This document shows, in pieces, positions 33,601 to 44,800 of a stretch of 64,000 bases of DNA (the stretch's first letter is position 1; every line of letters begins with the position of its first letter). The position numbers were made by a program, and so were the translations under genes. The stretch covers positions 8,371,971-8,435,970 of the forward strand of contig OX463785.1 of assembly GCA_949825025.1 (NCBI GenBank). Reading direction: 5' to 3'. The notes under the pieces are model-generated. The model did no database searches. It had not been told where the DNA came from and saw only the letters and a list, made by a program, of their open reading frames with translations. The DNA comes from Siphlonurus alternatus. Taxonomy: Eukaryota > Arthropoda > Insecta > Ephemeroptera > Siphlonuridae.

Positions 33601-33830
33601 ATTCACACTTTGGCTGAATTTTTTAAAACATGATTTTTCAGGTGTTTCATTCCATATTTTCAGTAGTCAGTATAAGCTATATACTGACAATATATGCTGA
33701 CTACTGAATACTGACTACGAAACACCTGAAATATCATGTTTTAAGGTGTTAAAAATATACTGAATATAAGATGTCAAAAATTCAGCCAAATTTTTTTAAG
33801 AGTGTTTTGAATAAAAATGTGAACGAATTA
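33601..33830. mobile_element. Foldback element, TTTGGCTGAATT ends
   Basis: The strong inverted pair runs from TTTGGCTGAATTTTTT at 33609 to AAAAATTCAGCCAAA ending at 33790. Further pairs inside are AAAACATGAT with ATCATGTTTT, TTTCAGGTGTTT with AAACACCTGAAA, and CAGTAGTCAGTAT with ATACTGACTACG. The right arm has ~35 bp extra (TTAAAAATATACTGAATATA). Outer CACA/TGTG similarity extends towards 33830. No coding capacity. Confidence 0.75.
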
Positions 33831-34312
33831 ACCTTGACATTGTAAAAGAAACAACCAATTAGCAATATTCTTCGAACTTCTTTTTTTTTTTAGATTTCTA
33901 CAATTTATTTTATTATTGTTTTAGATAGTATTATAGTAATTTTTCTCTCACTCTTTAACAAATTTCATTGTTAATATGCTACCTATAGATAACACACAAC
34001 CAGAATAGTTTAATAACACTCCTGTAAAGTGATTTATTAATTTTTATATATATATAATATCAAGAAAGAATAATAATTATAGAACTTCTATAGAAATAAA
34101 AATCTTTATTACAAGTATTAAACCTGTGCATTATTTACTTTCTGAATATAAAATGAACTTCATATTAGATAATGTTATTATATTTACTTATGTATAAAAA
34201 TAAATATGAATTATATATCAGAATATTATATAAGAGAGTTTTTTTGTTTTTTTTTTGAAGAGAGAAAATGGATGAATATACAGTATTGAAACAACCACGA
34301 AAATCCCTCACC

Positions 34313-34315
<3 letters not shown>
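33831..34315. other. A+T-rich spacer
   Basis: Nothing recognised before the CT array. Confidence 0.5.

Positions 34316-34408
<93 letters not shown>
34316..34408 (+). repeat. (CT)n microsatellite, about 46 units
   Basis: A pure CT array next to a G+C-rich island. Overlapping Arg-Glu frames on the minus strand are artefacts. Confidence 0.95.
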
Positions 34409-34409
<1 letters not shown>

Positions 34410-34640
34410 GGTAGGCCAGCCCTACTCGTGCTATGGCTGACTGCCAAGAAAGGAGCACGCAGAAGCCCTTTATTTAACTTGCACTTCATGGCAACGTCAA
34501 GAGTGGGTGGGAGGGCGAAGAGGGCGGGCCAGCAGTAGATAGGTGAGGGAGGAGGAGGAGGGTGAATGGAAGTTCAGATGCAAAAGCTCCCCCCCCCTGT
34601 TATATAAGTATAAGGAGAAAGTACGAGGAGGGTGGTTATA
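34410..34640 (+). promoter_or_regulatory. G+C-rich promoter-like island with GC box and TATA
   Basis: The richest G+C patch of this half of the window outside repeats. It contains GGGCGGGCC at 34522-34530 (GC-box type), purine-rich GGGAGGAGGAGGAGGG, a C8 run near 34591 and TATATAAG at 34601-34608, with the CT array directly upstream. The order suits plus-strand transcription starting near 34630. No credible coding sequence follows before the satellite array; the 64-codon frame at 34543 crosses the TATA motif and is probably chance. Confidence 0.35.
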
Positions 34641-35200
34641 TGAAAAATTTTCATGGTATTTCTATACAACCAAATATTATATAATTTTGTTAATTTGTTT
34701 ATTAATTATGTTTTATTTTCACGGTAGAAAGACTTGATTAAAATAATTTAAATAAAACTGATTTTATATAAACAGAAAAATATATTAATATAAATAAATA
34801 AAATGATTAATTTTGTTAATTTAAAGCAAAATATCTAAAAACTCTCAATTGAGAAAGAATTTCATATTTTTTTTATGAAAATCTAGATAATTGTGTACAT
34901 TTTATTATTAAAAAGGTCATAAAAACACTATAAAAGCTTTATTCAAGAAGGAGATAACCAGAACGGTAGCCACGGTTAATGGTTAATGGTAGCCTAATGA
35001 TACTAACCATGGTTATAGTGAAAGAGCTTTCTTGATTATCATCTTTGAGAATCTCGCTAATTAAGGGCAAAATATATGTATTTTTTTAACAATATTTCAG
35101 AATATTTAGTACACAAGACCTTTCGTTAAGAAAATATCGATTGTCATTTTTTTTTTAATTGATATTAAGTCGATGGTAGAGGAAGATTGTACCTCAGAAG
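34641..35200. other. A+T-rich spacer left of the satellite array
   Basis: A short internal repeat (GGTTAATGGTTAATGG at about 34974, with ACCATGGTTA nearby) is the only structure noticed. Confidence 0.5.
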
Positions 35201-35204
35201 TTTA

Positions 35205-36005
35205 CTATCATGCCCCGTTGTGGTGACAAAGTTCTATTTAACAGACTGTTATTGCGACATTTTCTGTTGTGGCGACGGTCGCCATAACAGCGCCAATTAG
35301 TTCTATTTCATTCTTGGTTATGGTGACCTTTTCCATCCTACGCATGGTTGCAAAGACATGTCACCATATCAGGCAAATTTCAATTTGAAAACTTTCTAGG
35401 ACCATTTTTAGTACATAAAATGCTCACCGCAGCAGGTCAATCGCCCTGGTTTATTACAATTTCGCAATATTCTGAACATAGATGTCACTACTTCCAAATA
35501 ATAAATTGGTGGCAATTTTAAAATATTATGAAGGTGTAACATAATTAATTAAAACCATTATATCTTAATTATATAATAAATTAATTTAATGTCAATAAAT
35601 TAATTCATATTAATTTAAAATCGACATTTTATTTTCCATTTGGTCTTCAAACCAAATGGAAAATAATAAATAGTGAATGATTTATTATTTTTTTTTTATT
35701 TTTCATTCAGGTGACATCTTACAGTTAGTAAAAAATAGTAATAAAAAATAATTCGGGAGAAATCTTGAATATTTTATTATTTCATCCATCAAGATTAAGA
35801 AGAAATGAATAAAAAATTAAATAAATAGAAAAAGCATGTTGTAATTGTTGTATAAACAATAATCATATTTGTTTAGTAACTCGATTCTGTAGAAAAAAAA
35901 AAAATTGACACGTTTAAAATTTTACATGCATTCATTGTTTCCTACTGTAGATATTAAAAATTTTCAACCGAGATTTTTTTTTTTATTATTCTCTCTTAAC
36001 AAGAC
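35205..36005 (+). repeat. Left edge of the satellite array: degenerate monomers
   Basis: Abbreviated versions of the array core, for example GTTGTGGTGACAAAGTTCTA followed by TTATTGCGACA near 35218-35258, then TGTGGCGACGG and TTATGGTGACC further on. These lack the middle of the core. Divergent edge copies are usual for satellite arrays. The part from about 35480 is A+T-rich with little core similarity apart from a hairpin at 35629. Confidence 0.5.
35629..35666. repeat. Perfect 16-bp stem hairpin
   Basis: TTATTTTCCATTTGGT and ACCAAATGGAAAATAA flank a 6-base loop. It stands alone at the edge of the satellite array. Confidence 0.8.
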
Positions 36006-36088
36006 AGTGTCGTCACACAGTGTTTCAAAATAGAACCTTTCAGTGAAAGGTTCTTATATGTGCACGGTTGTAATACCATTGTAACCTT
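36006..36088 (-). repeat. Isolated inverted copy of the satellite core
   Basis: CAGTGTCGTCACACAGTG, then AATAGAACCTTTCAGTGAAA, then TAATACCATTGTAACC match the right-arm (inverted) form of the core. It lies just left of the forward copies, so orientation switches here as well as at the central axis. Confidence 0.65.
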
Positions 36089-36782
36089 AAAAGTGATTTC
36101 ATAATTTTAACTCTATAAACTGCAAAATTTTGAATTTCTCCAATAATTTCGAAATTGAATTTTTACAAAAGGTAATTTCTCTCGATTTTTTTGTCATTTT
36201 CAATATTGTGATTCAAGGAGACTACAATTTTTGGAATTAAGGTCTCTTGCAGGATAAATATTCACATCACTTTCATGGTGACAAAGGTATCACAAGCATG
36301 CTCGTAAATGATCCTTTCACTGCAAAGTTCTATCCTGGAGCATTTTATTGCGACACTGATTTAAAAAAATACCACATTTTTTATTTGTCGGACGAAAATA
36401 TCAATTATCTGGAGTGAAGGAATAATGAATTTATTTTAAAATTGATTGTTCATATGGGTGCATAACCTCCAGGGGACCTTAACTCCAAAAAGTCAGATAT
36501 GAAATAATTGTGATAGTCTTTTTCAGTTAGTTTAGTAAATACAATAGTACATCGAATAGAGAATTATCTTTTATAAAATTGAATTTTAAAAATATTATGG
36601 AAATTCAAAATACTCCAATATATAGTTTAAATAATCACATTGCTTTTATGGTGACAAAGGTATTATAAGCATGCTCGTAAATAAACTTTTCACTGCAAAG
36701 TTCTATCCTGGAGCATTTTATTGCGACACTGATTTAAGAAGATAAAATACCACACTTTTTTAGTTATCGGACGAAAATACCA

Positions 36783-37110
36783 ATGGACAACATACATGAA
36801 AATTTTTTAATGCAGTAATGAATAGAGGGTACCAAATTATGCTACTCTGAATTCTTTCAGATATTTTTGAGACCCAGAACTATTTTTAAATAATTATTGA
36901 AAGTGCAGCCACGCCCCCTGGAGGCGTCAGTAGGCGTCCAGTCTATCCTTTTTATTAAGGCTGCAGGGGTGCCAACTGAAATCACAGGACTTTCAATAAT
37001 TATTTAAAAATAGTTCCGGGTTTCAAAATAATCTGAAAAAATTCAGAGTAGCATAATTTAGTACCCTCTATTCATTTCTGCAATAAAATTTTTTCATGTA
37101 TTTTGTCCAT
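36783..37110. mobile_element. Foldback element P1 inserted in a satellite monomer, copy 1
   Basis: Ends ATGGACAACATACATGAAAA and TTTCATGTATTTTGTCCAT. Most of its 328 bp is self-complementary around a core with CACGCCCCCTGGAGGCGTC. Uninterrupted monomers read TCAATTATCTGG where this one has CCAAT, element, ATTATCTGG. The empty site is therefore visible in the same array and implies a 2-bp AT duplication. Confidence 0.85.
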
Positions 37111-37651
37111 TATCTGGAGTGGAGGAATAATGAATTTATTTTATATTTGATTGTTCATATGGTTACATAACCTCCAGGGGTCCTTAACTTCAAAAATTGA
37201 GATATGAAATAACTGTGATAGTTTTTTTCAACTACTTTAGTAAAAGCAATAGTAAATCGAATAGAGAATTATCTTTTATAAAATTGAATTTGAAAAATAT
37301 TATGGAAATTCAAAATACGCCAATATATAGAGTTTAAATAATCACATCTTTTTTTCTGGTGACAAAGGTATCATAAGCATGCTCATAAATGAACTTTTCA
37401 CTGCAAAGTTCTATCCTGGAGCATTTTATTGCGACACTGATTTAAGAAGATAAAATTCCACACTTTTTATTTGTCGGACAAAAATATCAATTATCTGGAG
37501 TGGAGGAATAATGAATTTATTTTAAATTCGATTGTTCATATGGTTACATAACCTCCAGGGGACCTTAACTCCAAAAATTCTGATATGAAATAATTGTGAT
37601 AGTCTTTTTCAGTTACTTTAGTAAAAAAAAATAGTAAATCGAATAGAGAAT

Positions 37652-38035
37652 AGACAATAATGGTTGCATTTTTTATTTCATAATTAGGAAATATACATTA
37701 AATTAAGCTTTTCTGAATTCTTTCAGATTTTTTTGGGATGCGGGAACTAATTTTAAAAAATATTTAAAATGTCCGAATTTGGGTGGTACACCTGATGGGA
37801 AAACCATGACGTCATCGACAGCCAATCACAGCAGCCTTGACATCATCAACAGCCAATCACAGCACGACAAATGACGTCACGGTTGTCCCATCAGGTATAC
37901 CACCCAAATTCAGGTATTTTAAATATTTTTTTACAATTAGTTCCCTCATTCCAAAAAATCCGAAAAAATTCAGAAAAGCATAATTTTAGGTATATTTTCT
38001 AATTATGAAATAAAAAAATGCAACCATTTTTATCT
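37652..38035. mobile_element. Foldback element P2 in a satellite monomer, copy 1
   Basis: Ends AGACAATAATGGTTGCA and TGCAACCATTTTTATCT, ~384 bp, almost fully palindromic. It sits in AGAGAATTATCTTTT of the monomer, again leaving AT on both sides. Subterminal CTGAATTCTTTCAGAT is shared with P1, so the two are relatives. The core holds TGACGTCATCGACAGCCAAT and a second near-copy, combining CRE-like and CCAAT motifs. Confidence 0.85.
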
Positions 38036-38640
38036 ATTATCTTTAAAAAAATTGAATTTTAAAAATACAATGGAAATTAAAAATACTCCAATATATAGTT
38101 TAAATAATCACATCTTTTTTCTGGTGACAAGCATGCAAGTATCACAAGCATGCTCGTAAATGAACCTTTCACTGCAAATTTCTATCATGGAGCATTTTTT
38201 TGCGACACTGATTTAAGAAAATAAAATACCACACTTTTTTATTTATCGAACGAAAATAACAATTATCTGGAGTGAAGAAATAATGAATTTATTTTAAATT
38301 TGATTGTTCATATGGGTGCATAACCTCCAGGGGACCTTAACTCCAAAAAGTCAGATATGAAATAATTGTGATAGTCTTTTTCAGTTAGTTTAGTAAAAAC
38401 AATAGTACATCGAATAAAGAATTATCTTTTAAAAAATTGAATTTTAAAAAAATTATGGAAATTCAAAATACTCCAATATATAGTTTAAATAATCACATTG
38501 CTTTTATGGTGACAAAGGTATTATAAGCATGCTCGTAAATAAACTTTTCACTGCAAAGTTCTATCCTGGAGCATTTTATTGCGACACTGATTTAAGAAGA
38601 TAAAATACCACACTTTTTTAGTTATCGGACGAAAATACCA

Positions 38641-38968
38641 ATGGACAACATACATGAAAATTTTTTAATGCAGTAATGAATAGAGGGTACCAAATTATGC
38701 TACTCTGAATTCTTTCAGATATTTTTGAGACCCAGAACTATTTTTAAATAATTATTGAAAGTGCAGCCACGCCCCCTGGAGGCGTCAGTAGGCGTCCAGT
38801 CTATCCTTTTTATTAAGGCTGCAGGGGTGCCAACTGAAATCACAGGACTTTCAATAATTATTTAAAAATAGTTCCGGGTTTCAAAATAATCTGAAAAAAT
38901 TCAGAGTAGCATAATTTAGTACCCTCTATTCATTTCTGCAATAAAAATTTTTCATGTATTTTGTCCAT
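38641..38968. mobile_element. Foldback element P1, copy 2
   Basis: Practically identical to the copy at 36783 (difference noted in an A/T run near the right end) and in the same monomer position. It was therefore copied with the surrounding satellite block rather than inserted anew. Confidence 0.85.
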
Positions 38969-39135
38969 TATCTGGAGTGGAGGAATAATGAATTTATTTT
39001 AAATTTGATTGTTCATAGTGTTACATAACCTCCAGGGGACCTTAACTCCAAAAATTCAGTTATGAAATAATTGTGATGGTCTTTTTCAGTTACTTTAGTA
39101 AAAAAAAAAAAAAAATAGTAAATCGATTAGAGAAT

Positions 39136-39519
39136 TGACAATAATGGTTGCATTTTTTTATTTCATTATTAGGAAATATACATTAAATTAAGCTTTTCTG
39201 AATTCTTTCAGATTTTTTGGAATGCGGGAAGTAATTTTAAAAAATATTTAAAATGTCTGAATTTGGGTGGTTCACCTGATGGGAAAACCATGACGTCATC
39301 GACAGCTTATCACAGCAGCCGTGACATCATCAACAGCCAATCACAGCACGACAAATGACGTCACGGTTGTCCCATCTGGTGTACCACCCAACTTCAGGTA
39401 TTTTAAATATTTTTTTAAAATTAGTTCCCGCATTCCAAAAAATCCGAAAAAATTCAGAGAAGCATAATTTTAGGTATATTTTCTAATCATGAAATAAAAA
39501 ACTGCAACCATTATTGTCT
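39136..39519. mobile_element. Foldback element P2, copy 2
   Basis: Left end TGACAATAATGGTTGCA, right end TGCAACCATTATTGTCT, same monomer position as copy 1. The core has CCATGACGTCATCGACAGC. The right flank runs straight into a core that lacks its first bases, an ~60-bp deletion shared with copy 3. Confidence 0.85.
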
Positions 39520-40208
39520 ATTATCTTTCAAAAATTGAATGACAAAGGTATCACAAGCATGCTCGTAAATGAACCTTTCACTGCAAAGTTCTATCCTGGA
39601 GCATTTTATTGCGACACTGATTTATGAAGAGAAAATACCACACTTTATTTGTTGGACGAAAATACTAATTATCTGGAGTGAAGGAATAATGAATTTCTTT
39701 TAAATTTGATTGTTCATATGGTTGCATAACCTCCAGGGGACCTTAAATCCAAAAATTCAGACGTATATAATTGTGATAGTCTTTTTCAGTTAGAATAGTA
39801 AAAAAAAATAGTACATAGAATAGAGAATTACCTTTTATAAAATTGAATTTTAAAAATATTATGGAAATACAAAATACTGCAATATATAGTTTAAATAATC
39901 ACATTAATTTTATGGTGACAAAGGTATCATAAGCATGCTCGTAAATGAACCTTTCACTGCAAAGTTCTATCCTGGAGCATTTTATTGCGACACTGATTTA
40001 AGAAGATAAAATTCCACACTTTTTATCTGTCGGACGAAAATATCAATTATCTGGAATGGAGGAATAATGAATTTATTTTAAATTTGATTGTTCATATGGT
40101 CACATAACCTCCAGGGGACCTTAACTCCAAAAATTCAGATATGAAATAATTGTAATAGTCTTTTTCAGTTACTTTAGTAAAAAAAAAATAGTAAATCGAA
40201 TAGAGAAT

Positions 40209-40595
40209 AGACAATAATGGTTGCATTTTTTTATTTCATAATTAGGAAATATACATTAAATTAAGCTTTTCTGAATTCTTTCAGATTTTTTTGGATGCGG
40301 GAACTAATTTAAAAAAAATATTTAAAATGTCTGAATTTGGGTGGTACACCTGATGGGAAAACCATGACGTCATCGACAGCCAATCACAGCAGCCGTGACA
40401 TCATCAACAGCCAATCACAGCAAGACAAATGACGTCACGGTTGTCCCATCAGGTCCGTACCACCCAAATTCAGGTATTTTAAATATTTTTTTAAAATTAG
40501 TTCCCGCATTCCAAAAAATCCGAAAAAATTCAGAAATGCATAATTTTAGGTATATTTTCTAATCATGAAATAAAAAAATGCAACCATTATTGGCT
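40209..40595. mobile_element. Foldback element P2, copy 3
   Basis: Left end AGACAATAATGGTTGCA, right end TGCAACCATTATTGGCT. Core with TGACGTCATCGACAGCCAAT and GACAAATGACGTCACGG. It shares the deletion right of the element with copy 2. Confidence 0.85.
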
Positions 40596-40912
40596 ATTAT
40601 CTTTCAAAAATTGAATGACAAAGGTATCACAAGCATGCTCGTAAATGAACCTTTCACTGCAAAGTTCTATCCTGGAGCATTTTATTGCGACACTGATTTA
40701 AGAAGATAAAATTCCACAATTTTTATATGTCGGACGAAAATACCAATTATCTGGAGTGGAGGAATAATGAATTTATTTTAAATTTGATTGTTCATAGTGT
40801 TACATAACCTCCAGGGGACCTTAACTCCAAAAATTCAGTTATGAAATAATTGTGATGGTCTTTTTCAGTTACTTTAGTAAAAAAAAAAAAAATAGTAAAT
40901 CGATTAGAGAAT

Positions 40913-41297
40913 AGACAATAATGGTTGCATTTTTTTATTTCATAATTAGGAAATATACATTAAATTAAGCTTTTCTGAATTCTTTCAGATTTTTTGGAAT
41001 GCGGGGAGTAATTTTAAAAAAATATTTAAAATGTCTAAATTTGGGTGGTTCACCTGATGGGAAAACCATGACGTCATCGACAGCTTATCACAGCAGCCGT
41101 GACGTCATCGACAGCCAATCACAGCACGACAAATGATGTCACGGTTGTCCCATCAGGTATACCACCCAAATTCAGGTATTTTAAATATTTTTTTAAAATT
41201 AGTTCCCGCATTGCAAAAAATCCGAAAAAATTCAGAAAAGCATAATTTTAGGTATATTTTCTAATTATGAAATAAAAAAATGCAACCATTTTTATCT
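40913..41297. mobile_element. Foldback element P2, copy 4
   Basis: Left end AGACAATAATGGTTGCA, right end TGCAACCATTTTTATCT, the same right-end variant as copy 1, without the flanking deletion. Core TGACGTCA sites near 41069 and 41101. Confidence 0.85.
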
Positions 41298-41476
41298 ATT
41301 ATCTTTAAAAAAATTGAATTTTAAAAATACAATGGAAATTAAAAATACTCCAATATATAGTTTAAATAATCACATCTTTTTTCTGGTGACAAGCATGCAA
41401 GTATCACAAGCATGCTCGTAAATGAACCTTTCACTGCAAATTTCTATCATGGAGCATTTTTTTGCGACACTGATTT

Positions 41477-41870
41477 TAGAAGGTAAAATACCAAACTATT
41501 TGTCGGACGAAAATATCAATTATCTAGAAATGAAAATATATTTTCATAAAAAAAAAAAAATCTCTCCTATATTTATTTTTTTTTTTTTTACCATAGTATC
41601 TCAAAAATATAATCAAAATCAATACATATCTGAATTTTTTAAATTAAGGTCTCCTGCAGTTTATGCAACCATTTTAACCCTTAAATAATGTTTCTTTTTT
41701 AAAACAAAAATTTGTTTCAAAGTATATTCCGATTATTTGATATTACCCTTTTTAAAATTAAAAAAAAATTAAATAATTGAAATTTAATTTTTAAATAAAT
41801 TCATGTTTCCTTCATTCCACATAATTATTATTTTCATCGAACAAATAAAAATTGTGATATTTTATCTATA
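41477..41870. repeat. Axis of the satellite palindrome
   Basis: The ~395 bp between the last forward core and the first inverted core. It contains monomer-like sequence (ATAATTATTATTTTCATCG and GTCTCCTGCAGTTTATGCAA) and A/T homopolymers. This is where the two opposing arrays meet. The 88-codon frame starting at 41422 is a satellite by-product. Confidence 0.7.
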
Positions 41871-44800
41871 TAAATCAGTGTCGCAATACAATGCTCCAAG
41901 ATAGAACTTTGCAGTGAAAAGTTCATTTACGTGCATGCTTGTGATACCCTTGTCACCATATTAGTTATTCGATTATTATTAAAGTCCCCTAGAGGTTATG
42001 CAACAATTTGGACAATTATAACAAAGTTTCTTTAAAAAAAAAATATCATGTATAAAAGAATTTCGATTATTTGATACGAACCTATATAAAATTAAAATAT
42101 GTAATAACTGAAAATCAGATCTTGAGTCAACTAGCCTTTTTTCTTTTTTAATCCATCAAGAATAAAATTTTGTGACAAAAAAAATGTATTGAGTGTCAGA
42201 AATTTTGTGATAAAAAAAAATGTATTGAGTGTAAGAAATAATGTATTTTTAATTACTCAATTGAGCGGCAATGAAAAAAAAAAAATACAGTCAAATTTTA
42301 AATAAATTTATGTTTCCTTCATACCACATAATTATTATTTTCATCGAACAAATAGTGTGGTATTTTATCTTCTTAAACCAGTGTCGCAATACAATGCTCT
42401 AAGATAGAACTTTGCAGTGAAAGGTTCATTTACGTGCATGCTTGTGATACCTTTGTCAACAAAAGTTATGCGATTATTTAAACTCGATATATTGGAATAT
42501 TTTGAATTTCCCAAGTATTTTCAAATTTCAATTTTTATAAAAGATAATTTATCTCTTCGATTTACTTTCATTTTCTCTAAAGTAAGTCAAAAAGATTAAC
42601 AAAATCATATAATATCTGAATTTTAGGAATTAAAACCCCTAGAGTTTATGCAACCATTTGTACAATTATAACAATTACTGTTTCTTTAATAAAAAAATAA
42701 CGTGCATCAATGTATATCGATTATTGGATTATAATCCAATATTATAAAATTAAAAATATGTAATAATTGAAAAACAGATCTAAAATCAAAATTTGCCTGC
42801 TTTATTTCTTCATCCATCAGGAATAAATATTTGTGATGAAAAAAATATGAATTGGGTGTCAGAAATCATGTAATTTTAGTTACTCAAATGAGCAGAAATA
42901 AATAAAAAAAAAATAAAATTTTAAATAAATTCATGTTTCCTTCATTCCACATAATTATTATTATCATCGAACAGATAGTGTGGTATTTTATCTACATAAA
43001 TCAGTGTCGCAATACAATGCTCCAAGATGGAACTTTGCAGTGAAAAGTTCATTTACGTGCATGCTTGTGATACCCTTGTCACCATATAAGTTATTCGATT
43101 ACTATTAAAGTCCCCTAGAGGTTATGCAACAATTTGGACAATTATAACAAAGTTTCTTTAATAAAAAAAATAACATGTATTAAAGAATTTCGATTATTTG
43201 ATACGAACCTATATAAAATTAAAATATATAATAATTGAAAATCAGATCTTGAGTCAACTAGCCTGCTTTCTTTTTTCATCCATCAAGAATATAATTTTGT
43301 GACAAAAAAAATATGTTGAGTGTCAGAAATTTTGTGATAAAAAAAAAAAGTATTGAGTGTCAGAAATCATGTATTTTTAATTACTGAATTGAGCAGAAAT
43401 AAATAAAAAAACAGTAAATTTTTAAATAAATTCATGTTTCCTTCATTCCACATAATTATTATTTTTATCGAACAAATAAGAATTGTGATATTTTATCTAC
43501 ATAAATCAGTGTCGCAATACAATGCTCCAAGATAGAACTTTGCAGTGAAAAGTTCATTTACGTGCATGCTTGTGATACCCTTGTCACCATATTAGTTATT
43601 CGATTATTATTAAAGTCCCCTAGAGGTTATGCAACAATTTGGACAATTATAACAAAGTTTCTTTAATAAAACAAATAACATGTATAAAAGAATTTCGATT
43701 ATTTGATACGAACCTATATAAAATTAAAATATGTAATAACTGAAAATCAGATCTTGTGTCAAATAGCCTGCTTTCTTTTTGCATCCATCAAGAATAAAAT
43801 TTTGTGACAAAAAAAATGTGTTGAGTGTCAGAAATTTTGTGATAAAAAAAATGTATTGAGTGTCAGAAATCATGTATTTTTAATTACTGAATTGAGCGGC
43901 AATGAAAAAAAAAATAGTCAAATTTTAAATAAATTCATGTTTCCTTCATACCACATAATTATTATTTTCATCGAACAAATAGTGTGGAATTTTATCTTCT
44001 TAAACCAGTGTCACAATACAATGCTCTAAGATAGAACTTTGCAGTGAAAGGTTCATTTACGTGCATGCTTGTGATACCTTTGTCACCATCAAAGTTATGC
44101 GATTATTTAAACTCAATATATTGGAATATTTTGAATTTCCAAAAATATTTTCAAAATTCAATTTTTATAAAAGATAATTTATCTTTTCGATTTACTTTCA
44201 TTTTCTCTAAAGTAAATCAAAAAGATTATCAAAATCATGTAATATCTGAATTTTAGGAATTAAAACCCCTAGAGTTTATGCAACCATTTGGACAATTATA
44301 ACAATTACTGCTTCTTTAATAAAAAAATAACGTCCATCAAAGTATATCGATTATTGGATTATAATCCAATATTATAAAATTAAAAATATGTAATAATTGA
44401 AAAACAGATCTTAAATCAAAATTTGCCTGCTTTATTTCTTAATCCATCAGAAATAAATTCTTGTGATGAAAAAAATATGTATTGAGTGTCAGAAATCATG
44501 TATTTTTAGTTACTCAATTGAGCAAAAATAAATAAAAAAACAGTAAAATTTTAAATAAATTCATGTTTCCTTCATTCCACATAATTATTATTTTCATTGA
44601 ACAAATAAAAATTGTATTTTATCTACATAAATCAGTGTCGCAATACAATGCTTCAAGATAGAACTTTGCAGTGAAAAGTTCATTTACGTGCATGTTTGTG
44701 ATACCCTTGTCACCATATAAATCATTTGATTATTACTAAAGTCCCCTAGAGGTTATGCAACAATTTGGACAATTATAACAATGTTTCTTTAATAAAAAAA

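Larger units (their letters stand above)
36277..41476 (+). repeat. Left arm of the palindromic satellite, nine forward core copies
   Basis: Cores (GGTGACAAAGGTATCACAAG to TTATTGCGACACTGATTTA) start at about 36277, 36650, 37358, 38123, 38508, 39541, 39914, 40617 and 41385. After removing the inserted foldback elements the intervals are about 370-385 bp, except two of about 320 bp that share a deletion just left of the next core (39541 and 40617). The intermonomer sequence includes ATCTGGAGTG, ATAACCTCCAGGGGACCTTA and CCAATATATAGTTTAAATAA. Blocks of ~1.85 kb are near-identical (36395 onward against 38270 onward), showing segmental duplication. No coding role. Confidence 0.9.
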
